A stretch of DNA of 64,000 nucleotides, taken from positions 1-64,000 of the forward strand of contig NZ_JAFEVZ010000012.1 in assembly GCF_022802975.1 (NCBI RefSeq), in the 5' to 3' direction. The notes beneath the pieces were generated by a model that did no database searches, was not told the origin of the DNA, and worked only from the letters and a program-made list of their open reading frames with translations. Made by a program: the position numbers and the translations under genes. This DNA comes from Flavobacterium pectinovorum (GTDB taxonomy: Bacteria; Bacteroidota; Bacteroidia; Flavobacteriales; Flavobacteriaceae). Position 1 is the stretch's first letter. Every line of letters starts with the position of its first letter. Shown piece after piece: positions 52,361-59,725 of this stretch.

Positions 52361-52597
52361 TTATTTGATAAATCCTTCTGACTGTGCTTTTTTCAAAACA
52401 GCAGAAATTCCATTTTTATTAATTGTTTTTATCGTAGATGCTGCTACTCTAAGAGTAATCCATCTATCTTCTTCTGGAAGATAAAAACGCTTTTTAACTA
52501 AGTTTACAGAAAACTTTCTCTTAGTTTTGTTCATAGCGTGAGAAACGTTATTTCCTACCATCGCTCTTTTACCTGTAAGGTCACAAACTCTTGACAT
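52361..52597 (-). CDS. rpmB: 50S ribosomal protein bL28
   Basis: 78 residues with the bL28 pattern: MSRVCDLTGKRAMVGNNVSH, FSVNLVKKRFYLPEEDRWIT and a C-terminal LRVAASTIKTINKNG. The first cysteine remains but the rest of a zinc knuckle is absent. It heads the operon; the region upstream to cinA is short (71 nt). Confidence 0.97.
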   Translation of the reverse strand: MSRVCDLTGKRAMVGNNVSHAMNKTKRKFSVNLVKKRFYLPEEDRWITLRVAASTIKTINKNGISAVLKKAQSEGFIK

Positions 52598-52668
52598 TAT
52601 ACTTATCTTTTATCGTTATTCAAAATCAGGGTGCAAAGAAAAGAAAAATAAACCATTGTAGCAAAAAA

Positions 52669-53922
52669 TTATCGCACAATTTTTAAAATTTCTTTCTGTA
52701 ATATTTCCAAACTCTTAATAGTCGCTCTATCTATCACTTTTTCACGTGGTTGTCCAAAGTTAAATTCTTCAACAATTACTTCGTTTGGTGTCGCCAAAGC
52801 AATAAAAACAGTGCCAATTTCAGCATCTGAGTCTCCTTTTGACGGCCCGGCGTTCCCGGTTGTCGCAATTGCATAGTCTGTTTTCAGCATCTCTTTAACA
52901 CTCAAAGCCATAGCCAATGCTACCTGAGCACTTACTACAGAATATTGATCTATTAAATCTTGCGAAACACCTAAAACGTTCACTTTAGCCTCGGTTGCAT
53001 ACGAAACAACACTTCCTTTAAAATAACCCGACGAACCAGGAACAGCTGACAAAAGAGAAGCAATTCTTCCTCCAGTACAGCTTTCTGCAGTTGAAATGGT
53101 TTTATTTTCTTTAGAAAGAAGTTTCCCAATTACAGTTTCGAGTGTTTCATTTTCATCATATCCTACTATTATGTCATGAATTATAGCATCTAATGACTCA
53201 ACATTATCCTCAATTGCCTTTTCCAGTTCTTCTTTATCAGTTCCTCTCGCAGTTAAGCGCAAACGTACCCGGCCAGGATTTGGCAGATAGGCTAATTTTA
53301 TAAAATCCGGTAAATTATTCTCCCAATTTTCGATACGTTCTGCAACTAAACTCTCGCCTTGTCCGTAAGTCAAAATGGTTTTATGAATGATATAGGGACG
53401 CTTATATTCGTGCACTATTTTTGGAATTATTTCTTCCTCGACCAGATATTTCATTTCATAGGGAACTCCGGGAAGCGAAATAAAAACAGTATTTTCTTTT
53501 TTCATCCACATGCCCGGCGCAGTTCCAACCTGATTATGCAAAATCGTACAAGTTGAAGGTACCAGAGCCTGATCTTTATTCATTTGAGTGATTGGTCTTT
53601 TATAAAAACCCTCAATTAACTGCGTTACATGCTCCAGAACTTCCGGATTTACAACCAATTCATCATCAAAGTAATCGCAAAATGTTTTTTTGGTTACATC
53701 ATCTTTTGTAGGCCCTAATCCTCCGGTTACAATTACAACATCAACTTTATTCTGCAATTCCGTAAAGGTATTCAGAATTTGTTTTTTATCGTCACTGATC
53801 GAAATCATTTCACTGATTTCAACTCCAATTTTATCCAGTGATTTGGCAATAAAAGCCGAATTTGTATCTACAATCTGACCAATTAAGATCTCATCTCCAA
53901 TTGTTATAATAGTTGCTTTCAT
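52669..53922 (-). CDS. cinA: CinA-family protein
   Basis: 417 residues from the preferred start at 53922 (MKATIITIGDEILIGQIVD); an ATG at 53940 would add six unconserved residues. N-terminal MoaB/MogA-like domain (VVIVTGGLGPTKDDVTKKTF, LPGVPYEMKYLVEEEI), assigned to ADP-ribose/CoA-type pyrophosphatase activity, and a C-terminal NMN amidase domain (ISTAESCTGGRIASLLSAVPG; TTGNAGPSKGDSDAEIGTVF). It is expected to recycle pyridine nucleotides. Confidence 0.94.
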   Translation of the reverse strand: MKATIITIGDEILIGQIVDTNSAFIAKSLDKIGVEISEMISISDDKKQILNTFTELQNKVDVVIVTGGLGPTKDDVTKKTFCDYFDDELVVNPEVLEHVTQLIEGFYKRPITQMNKDQALVPSTCTILHNQVGTAPGMWMKKENTVFISLPGVPYEMKYLVEEEIIPKIVHEYKRPYIIHKTILTYGQGESLVAERIENWENNLPDFIKLAYLPNPGRVRLRLTARGTDKEELEKAIEDNVESLDAIIHDIIVGYDENETLETVIGKLLSKENKTISTAESCTGGRIASLLSAVPGSSGYFKGSVVSYATEAKVNVLGVSQDLIDQYSVVSAQVALAMALSVKEMLKTDYAIATTGNAGPSKGDSDAEIGTVFIALATPNEVIVEEFNFGQPREKVIDRATIKSLEILQKEILKIVR

Positions 53923-53993
53923 TCTGATAGAAGATTTCACTTAAAAAAACCGTAAGTCATTGTTTTGAAAGTATGTTATTGTTGCGACGATTT

Positions 53994-54133
53994 GCGTGAG
54001 GGGTAGAAACGGCATCCTTTTGTGACAAGAAAAATTCCTGATTAAAAGATGCTTTTCAGGAACAAAAGATATAGTGGATAACCCGACCCAATTTTTGACC
54101 CTTTTTAAATTGGGTCAAAAATTGGGTCACGCC
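53994..54133 (+). repeat. Structured repeat, GCGTGA/TCACGC scaffold, copy D
   Basis: GCGTGA (53994-53999) pairs with TCACGC (54127-54132). Between them are GCATCCTTTTGT, ACAAAAGATATAGTGGATA, and a perfect 16-bp hairpin (54086-54101 with 54112-54127). The ATCCTTTT / AAAAGAT core is shared with copies A and B. It abuts the stop codon of the Hpt gene. Confidence 0.75.
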
Positions 54134-54481
54134 CTAATTAAGATCAAAATCCTTTTTTATCTCTTTAATGGCATCATTCACCTGTTTTTTTATACTTTTA
54201 AAAGTTTCGATAATTTCTTTCTTTTTACCTTCAGCCTTTGTCCAGGCTTCTACTTGCAAAATTTCTTCAAAAGCAACATTCAGCCCCATCAAATCAAGAG
54301 TAGGCTTTATCTTATGCGCATAAGAATAAGCATGCTTATGATCTTTTTTCTTGATCCCCTCTTTAATTTGCTTTAAATCTTCCGGAACCTCAGTAACAAA
54401 CAACCTCAGAATCTCATTTACAAACTCCGAATCATTGTCTGAAAGTGCATATACTTTAGATAAATTGTATTTTAATGCCAT
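54134..54481 (-). CDS. Hpt-domain phosphotransfer protein
   Basis: 115-residue all-helical protein with a histidine-phosphotransfer motif HAYSYAHKIKPTLDLMGL (likely phospho-His56). It would pass phosphate between hybrid kinases and response regulators. Its partner is not encoded nearby. Start and the upstream FAH gene's stop share one base (54481), so they are probably co-translated, though functionally unrelated. Confidence 0.85.
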   Translation of the reverse strand: MALKYNLSKVYALSDNDSEFVNEILRLFVTEVPEDLKQIKEGIKKKDHKHAYSYAHKIKPTLDLMGLNVAFEEILQVEAWTKAEGKKKEIIETFKSIKKQVNDAIKEIKKDFDLN

Positions 54482-55092
54482 TATTTTACTTGTATTCTAA
54501 ATAATTTCTTACCTTCTAAAAAGCCTTCTAAAACATCATTAGGCTTAACTGCCGCAACTCCCGCAGGCGTTCCTGTAAAAATAACATCACCTATTTTTAA
54601 TGTAAAATACTGTGATACATACGAAATAAGCTCATCTATTTTCCAAAGCATAAGGCTCGTATTGCCTTTTTGAACTGTTTTAGCATTATTTGTCAGTTCA
54701 AAAGTAATATTTTCAACGGAACTAAAAAGTGTCTTTGGCAAAAAATCCCCTATAACAGCTGATCCATCAAAAGCTTTAGCTTTTTCCCAAGGCAATCCTT
54801 TTTCCTTTAACTTTGTCTGTAGATCACGAGCAGTAAAATCAATCCCTACACTTATTTCATCATAATATTTATACGCAAATTTAGGCTCAATATATTTACC
54901 TACTTTATTAATTTTTACAACAACCTCAATTTCATGATGAATATCCTTTGAAAATTCGGGAATCACAAACGGATGTTGTTTTAATAAGACCGCCGAATCA
55001 GGTTTCATAAAAACAACAGGCTCTGTAGGCCTTTCGTTTTTTAATTCTTCAATATGATTGGTATAATTTCTACCTATACAGATTATTTTCAT
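54481..55092 (-). CDS. Fumarylacetoacetate hydrolase-family protein
   Basis: 203-residue cytoplasmic enzyme of the small FAH (YcgM/FAHD1) type: MKIICIGRNYTNHIEELKNE, metal-ligand region DIHHEIEVVVKI, DFTARDLQTKLKEKGLPWEK, and GDVIFTGTPAGVAAV. Relatives hydrolyse acylpyruvates or decarboxylate oxaloacetate. The true substrate cannot be named. It sits 65 nt downstream of the exonuclease gene in the same direction. Confidence 0.9.
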   Translation of the reverse strand: MKIICIGRNYTNHIEELKNERPTEPVVFMKPDSAVLLKQHPFVIPEFSKDIHHEIEVVVKINKVGKYIEPKFAYKYYDEISVGIDFTARDLQTKLKEKGLPWEKAKAFDGSAVIGDFLPKTLFSSVENITFELTNNAKTVQKGNTSLMLWKIDELISYVSQYFTLKIGDVIFTGTPAGVAAVKPNDVLEGFLEGKKLFRIQVK

Positions 55093-55157
55093 ATCTATTG
55101 TTACTGGTTATTAGTTGCTGGTTGTCAGTTAAAAATTTTCAACTAAAAACTATTAAC

Positions 55158-55928
55158 TTACTTGGTATTTAACTTTCTTAATTTAATTGCCGTTAAAACT
55201 TTTTTGGTATATAATGGAAAATCTGCATTTTGAATCCAGCTAAAATACCCAGGTTCAGACTCTAAAACTTTTTCAACTTTTGCTCCTTTGTGTTTTCCAA
55301 AAGTAAAAATTTCCTCGTTGTCTTTATCGAAAGCAATCATTCCGGCAAAATCAGCAATTTTTTTGCGTGTTGTAAACTCTGACAACACTTTAATATCGTT
55401 TTCTAATTCAGGATAACGGTCTAACTGCGCTTTTAAAATTTCATAAGTTGCCATTGTATCTGCTTCAGCAGAATGAGCATTTTCAAGACTTTTACCACAA
55501 TAAAATTTTAATGCAGCGCTTAAGGTACGCTCTTCCATTTTATGAAAAATAGTCTGAACATCCACAGATACCTTATTTTTCATATCAAAATCAACACCTG
55601 CCCGAAGCAATTCTTCGGCCAATAAAGGTATATCAAAACGATCAGAATTAAAACCTCCCAAATCGCTGTCTTTAATCATATTATGCACTTGAGGCGCCAA
55701 TTCATTAAATGTTGGCTCATTCGCCACTTTTTCATCCGTGATGCCGTGAACCTCTGTAGTTTGTGGTGGAATTGGAATTGTTGGATTCACTAACCAGGTT
55801 TTACTTTCTTTATTTCCGTTTGGAAAAACTTTAAATATCGAAATTTCTACGATTCTGTCTTTCCCGATATCAATTCCAGTAGTTTCTAAATCGAAAAAGC
55901 AGATTGGTCTGCTGAGTTTGAGTTCCAT
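55158..55928 (-). CDS. DnaQ-like 3'-5' exonuclease
   Basis: 256 residues. The DEDDh exonuclease domain at ~8-175 has ExoI CFFDLETTGID, ExoII GGFNSDRFDIPLLAEE and ExoIII HSAEADTMATYEIL. A C-terminal ~80-residue domain (FTFGKHKGAKVEKVLESEPG, YFSWIQNADFP) is seen in many Bacteroidota homologues. It may proofread or process nucleic acid ends; the stand-alone arrangement makes a DNA polymerase III epsilon role possible but not certain. Confidence 0.88.
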   Translation of the reverse strand: MELKLSRPICFFDLETTGIDIGKDRIVEISIFKVFPNGNKESKTWLVNPTIPIPPQTTEVHGITDEKVANEPTFNELAPQVHNMIKDSDLGGFNSDRFDIPLLAEELLRAGVDFDMKNKVSVDVQTIFHKMEERTLSAALKFYCGKSLENAHSAEADTMATYEILKAQLDRYPELENDIKVLSEFTTRKKIADFAGMIAFDKDNEEIFTFGKHKGAKVEKVLESEPGYFSWIQNADFPLYTKKVLTAIKLRKLNTK

Positions 55929-55948
55929 TTTTTTATTTTTGAATGTTA

Positions 55949-55956
55949 CAAATGTA
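55949..55956 (-). promoter_or_regulatory. Putative -7 box (TACATTTG) for the exonuclease gene
   Basis: Minus-strand TACATTTG, 20 nt upstream of the start at 55928. Confidence 0.5.
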
Positions 55957-56044
55957 ATTTTTAAAGCCGAATTATCACTAATTTATTTGCCGTAAACAAC
56001 TGTTAAAATTATTATTTTTTTAAAGTTATCATTTATAAAAACAA

Positions 56045-56077
56045 AAAACCGACAAAATTTAAAATTCTGTCGGTTTT
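56045..56077 (-). terminator. Terminator after the E2 gene
   Basis: AAAACCGACAGAATTTT pairs with AAATTTTGTCGGTTTT on the minus strand, followed by a short T-tract; about 20 nt past the E2 stop. Confidence 0.8.
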
Positions 56078-56097
56078 AATATTCTTAATGTTTTTTT

Positions 56098-57408
56098 TTA
56101 GAAATCCCTATCAATATCAAAAGCCTCTAAATACTCCGCTACACGTTTCACAAAACTACCTCCCAAGGCACCATCTACAACTCTGTGATCATAAGAATGT
56201 GACAAAAACATCTTCTGACGAATTCCGATAAAGTCACCATCCGGAGTTTCAATAACCGCCGGTACTTTGCGAATTGCTCCCAAAGCCAGAATTCCAACTT
56301 GTGGCTGATTGATAATTGGAGTCCCGAAAACACTTCCAAAAGTCCCTACGTTTGTTACCGTATAAGTTCCTCCCTGCGTATCATCCGGCTTTAATTTTCC
56401 GGTTTTGGCACGATTTCCTAAATCGTTAACTGCTTTTGCCATCCCTACAAGGTTTAACTGATCCGCATTTTTAATGACAGGAACAATTAAATTTCCGTTA
56501 GGCAACGCTGCAGCCATTCCTAAATTTATGTTTTTTCTTTTAATAATATAATCTCCATCAACCGAAATATTAATTCCGGGAAAATCTTTTATGGCTTTTG
56601 CAACAGCTTCCATAAAAATTGGAGTATAAGTAAGTTTTTCTCCTTCTCTTTTCTCAAAAGCAACTTTAACTTTATCTCTCCATTTTACGATGTTTGTTAC
56701 ATCAACTTCTATAAACGACTGTACATGAGCCGAAGTCTGCACAGAAGCTACCATATAACCAGAAATCAGCTTACGCATCCTGTCCATCTCAACAATTTCG
56801 TCTTCTCCGTTTACAGAAACCGGAACTGCCTGTGTGCTTTTCTGAACCGCAGGCTCTGTCGGTTTTTGAGAAAACACTACTTTTTCCTCTTTAACTTCAG
56901 ATTTACGGCTGTCAATATATTTTAAAATATCATCTTTTGTAACACGCCCTTCTTTTCCTGAACCAGAGATATTTTCTAATTCAGAAAGAGAAATCCCTTC
57001 TTCTTTAGCAATATTTTTCACTAACGGAGAAAAGAATTTATCTGAACCCGAAAAATCCTGAGGACTCGAAACAATTTCTCTGGCAACTTCGATTGTTTTT
57101 TCAATTTCAGTTACCTCGACAGGAACCACAGTTTCTTGAACCGATTTTACTTCTGATACACTATCTCCTTCTGTTTCAATAATCGCTATAACTTGCCCAA
57201 CCTGAACCAAATCATCTTTGCCAAATAATTGTTCGATCAAAATTCCCGATACTTCGCTTGGCACTTCACTGTCAACTTTGTCTGTTGCAATTTCAAGTAC
57301 TGCTTCATCAGCTTCAATTTTGTCGCCCACTTGTTTCAACCAGTTTGTAATGGTTGCTTCAGCTACACTTTCTCCCATTTTTGGAAGTCTCAATTCAAAT
57401 CTTGCCAT
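56098..57408 (-). CDS. 2-oxoacid dehydrogenase E2 (dihydrolipoamide acyltransferase)
   Basis: 436 residues. Lipoyl domain at 1-78 with the lipoylated lysine in EIATDKVDSEVPS; a linker; the E1/E3-binding domain at ~135-170 (SPLVKNIAKEEGISLSELEN); and the catalytic domain ending with His/Asp motif SHSYDHRVVDGALGG. The single lipoyl domain fits branched-chain or 2-oxoglutarate E2. Neither E1 nor E3 genes are adjacent, so which complex it serves stays open; a branched-chain 2-oxoacid role is common for lone E2 genes of this type in Flavobacteria. Confidence 0.92.
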   Translation of the reverse strand: MARFELRLPKMGESVAEATITNWLKQVGDKIEADEAVLEIATDKVDSEVPSEVSGILIEQLFGKDDLVQVGQVIAIIETEGDSVSEVKSVQETVVPVEVTEIEKTIEVAREIVSSPQDFSGSDKFFSPLVKNIAKEEGISLSELENISGSGKEGRVTKDDILKYIDSRKSEVKEEKVVFSQKPTEPAVQKSTQAVPVSVNGEDEIVEMDRMRKLISGYMVASVQTSAHVQSFIEVDVTNIVKWRDKVKVAFEKREGEKLTYTPIFMEAVAKAIKDFPGINISVDGDYIIKRKNINLGMAAALPNGNLIVPVIKNADQLNLVGMAKAVNDLGNRAKTGKLKPDDTQGGTYTVTNVGTFGSVFGTPIINQPQVGILALGAIRKVPAVIETPDGDFIGIRQKMFLSHSYDHRVVDGALGGSFVKRVAEYLEAFDIDRDF

Positions 57409-57491
57409 ATTATTAACCTAAAAGGTGATTTTGATTTTCAGATTGCGAAATTAATGAATATTTTAAATATAAATTACATAAAACGTAATTT

Positions 57492-58655
57492 TTACTCAAT
57501 TTTTATCATTTCGCCCCGTTCATTTTTAGAATTACTCCCAATAATAAAATTGGCCTTTTTGGGTAAAATTTTAAAAGTAACACTCTTATGTCTAAGAGTT
57601 TCTAAGATTTCGATACATTTTTTAAAAGAAACGTACTGATTATCCAAAATAATTTCAACTCTTTTACCCCTTGAAACGAGGGACGAATTTACCATTTTTT
57701 CCTTTTTGAAATCCAAAAAATCGACTTTATTTTTTAAAACTGAAGACAATTGACTGCGCAAATTTTCATTTGAAGAAACGAAAACATAGCTTTCCGGCAA
57801 TGGATTAGACCTATGCTTTCCCTGAAACATTTTTACAAACGAAAAAAGAAAAATTCCAACTTTGATAAAAACCGAAAAAAACAATGATTTCTTAAAATGT
57901 TTTTGATAAAAAAACTCCATTGCTTCCTGAAATCTTCTCATATATTTTTCATCTTTTACCGTACTTTCCCCTTTATAATGTATCACAGACGTTTCATGAA
58001 AATAGTAATTATTTCTTTGCTTTTGTAAAACAGAATAAGACAAATCAATATCATCAGCGTACATAAAACAATCCTCATCAAAACCACCGACTTCCAAATA
58101 CAATTTACGTTGCATTAACATAAAAGCCCCTACTAAAATATCAACCTTTCCGGTTTGATTTTCAGAAAGATGCTGTGCATAATACTGATTAAAAAACCTT
58201 TGATTTGGAAATATTTTGTATAATCCAAAAATCTTTGTAAAAGCCACCCAGGGTGTTGGGGTTCCACGTTTACTTTCAGGCAGAAAATTCCCTGTTCCGT
58301 CAATTAATTTACAGCCGATAATCCCGAGGTTTTCTTTTTCTTCGGCAAAAGCCAGAACTTTCACAAATGTATCTTCGGCAACTACTGTGTCCGGATTAAG
58401 AATACAAATATATTTTCCTTTAGCCTGTGCCACACCAATATTATTTCCTTTAGGAAATCCTGAATTTTCTTTATTTTCAATTAGCGTCACATCGGGAAAC
58501 CTGTTTTTCATCATCAAACAACTATCATCATCCGAATTATTATCGACCACAATGATTTCTGCATCAATTGCAGAAAGTGCTTCCTGAACACTCAATACGC
58601 ACTGTTCCAGAAAATAGCGCACCTTATAATTAAGAATAATAACCGATAATTGCAT
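57492..58655 (-). CDS. Family 2 glycosyltransferase
   Basis: 387 residues. GT-A fold at ~1-260: LSVIILNYKVRYFLEQC, IIVVDNNSDDDS, the DxD-like ICILNPDTVV near 93 and a Wbbl/rhamnosyltransferase-like GGFDEDCFMYADDIDLSY near 190. One hydrophobic stretch near 262-276 (FIKVGIFLFSFVKMF) may anchor it to the membrane, and ~110 residues of unclear function follow. It probably adds a sugar to a cell-surface glycan. The exopolysaccharide cluster starts just beyond, but on different units. Confidence 0.88.
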   Translation of the reverse strand: MQLSVIILNYKVRYFLEQCVLSVQEALSAIDAEIIVVDNNSDDDSCLMMKNRFPDVTLIENKENSGFPKGNNIGVAQAKGKYICILNPDTVVAEDTFVKVLAFAEEKENLGIIGCKLIDGTGNFLPESKRGTPTPWVAFTKIFGLYKIFPNQRFFNQYYAQHLSENQTGKVDILVGAFMLMQRKLYLEVGGFDEDCFMYADDIDLSYSVLQKQRNNYYFHETSVIHYKGESTVKDEKYMRRFQEAMEFFYQKHFKKSLFFSVFIKVGIFLFSFVKMFQGKHRSNPLPESYVFVSSNENLRSQLSSVLKNKVDFLDFKKEKMVNSSLVSRGKRVEIILDNQYVSFKKCIEILETLRHKSVTFKILPKKANFIIGSNSKNERGEMIKIE

Positions 58656-58818
58656 AAAATAATGAAGTTGAAATATTGAGGGAAGTTAAAAAATTTCGAC
58701 CAGACCTAATAATTTCTCGGTAATATTTCAAAAACCAGAAATTTTAGAATAATACTATAAAATCTGAATTTTTAATTAATCTTTGGTTTCAAACACAGCT
58801 TCTTTATATCTATTTCTT

Positions 58819-58826
58819 TATTTTTG
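58819..58826 (+). promoter_or_regulatory. Putative -7 box (TATTTTTG) next to the phosphatase start
   Basis: TATTTTTG ends only 5 nt before the ATG at 58832, so the transcript would begin at or next to the start codon. Confidence 0.5.
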
Positions 58827-58831
58827 CGACT

Positions 58832-59569
58832 ATGTTATCATTCTTAAAACAAAAACCTTATTTAAAGGACCTCTTATCAGGCAACTATATTGATATCCAC
58901 TCGCATTTATTGCCTGGGATTGACGATGGTGCAAAAACAATATCTGATACTGCCAGATTAATAAAATCACTGGAAAAAATTGGAGTTTCACAATTCATAA
59001 CTACCCCTCATATCAGTCATTATATATGGGATAATTCACCTCAGATTATTCAGGACAATCATGCTGAAACGAGTAAACTATTAACTGAAAGTAATATTAC
59101 AAAACCTTTTCTGGCAGCAGCAGAATACTTTATGGACGATTGGTTTGAACGGCATTTTAAAAATGAAAAGCTTCTTACTTTAAAAGATAATTACGTATTG
59201 GTAGAAATGTCCTACATGAATGCCCCAATACAATTATATAAAATTTTATTCGATCTGCAGGTGGCCGGATACATCCCTGTTTTAGCACATCCGGAGCGTT
59301 ATCTGTTTTATCACAAAAACTTTACTGAATACGAAAGATTAAAAAAAGCCGGCTGCTTGTTTCAATTAAATTTATTAGCTGTTACAGGTTATTATGGTGA
59401 GGAGGTTACAAAAGTTTCGGAACAGTTACTAAAAAACGGAATGTATGATTTTTCAGGAACTGACGTACACCATAGCAACCACATAGGAGCATTTGAACAA
59501 AGAATAAAAATAAATTCAGTGGACAGATTAAAAGAAATCATATCCAACAATCAGTTTTTTAAATTCTAA
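58832..59569 (+). CDS. YwqE/CpsB-type PHP tyrosine-protein phosphatase
   Basis: 245-residue PHP-domain phosphoesterase. The metal motif is IDIHSHLLPGIDDGAKT near 21-37, followed by FITTPHISHY near 60, AHPERYLFY near 150 and SGTDVHHSNH near 215. In such clusters these enzymes dephosphorylate the bacterial tyrosine kinase that controls polysaccharide chain length; the Wzc-like kinase with a tyrosine-rich tail is encoded convergently next door. The very short leader suggested by the promoter box fits a leaderless message. Confidence 0.88.
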   Translation: MLSFLKQKPYLKDLLSGNYIDIHSHLLPGIDDGAKTISDTARLIKSLEKIGVSQFITTPHISHYIWDNSPQIIQDNHAETSKLLTESNITKPFLAAAEYFMDDWFERHFKNEKLLTLKDNYVLVEMSYMNAPIQLYKILFDLQVAGYIPVLAHPERYLFYHKNFTEYERLKKAGCLFQLNLLAVTGYYGEEVTKVSEQLLKNGMYDFSGTDVHHSNHIGAFEQRIKINSVDRLKEIISNNQFFKF

Positions 59570-59572
59570 CGC

Positions 59573-59646
59573 TTAGAGCCTGTTTAAATTTTATTTATTG
59601 GCTTTCTTGTAATGATTTTCAAAAATAAATTTCAAACAGGCTCTTA
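59573..59646. repeat. Inverted repeat with AGAGCCTGTTT ends
   Basis: Arms of about 24 nt (59573-59596 and 59622-59646, TTAGAGCCTGTTTAAATT... and a near-complement), spacer 25 nt. It lies 3 nt after the phosphatase stop. It looks like a miniature palindromic element; no transposase is present. Confidence 0.75.
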
Positions 59647-59672
59647 GTTTTTTCTTCAAAATATCTCATAAA

Positions 59673-59711
59673 AAAGGTCCAAATAAACATTGGACCTTTC
59701 TTTTTTTTTTA
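59673..59711. terminator. Bidirectional terminator between phosphatase and kinase genes
   Basis: Stem AAAGGTCCA / TGGACCTTT (59673-59681 with 59691-59699), followed by a long T-run on the plus strand and preceded by an A-run for the minus strand. Suits both convergent genes. Confidence 0.85.
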
Positions 59712-59725
59712 ACTAATTTATAAAT

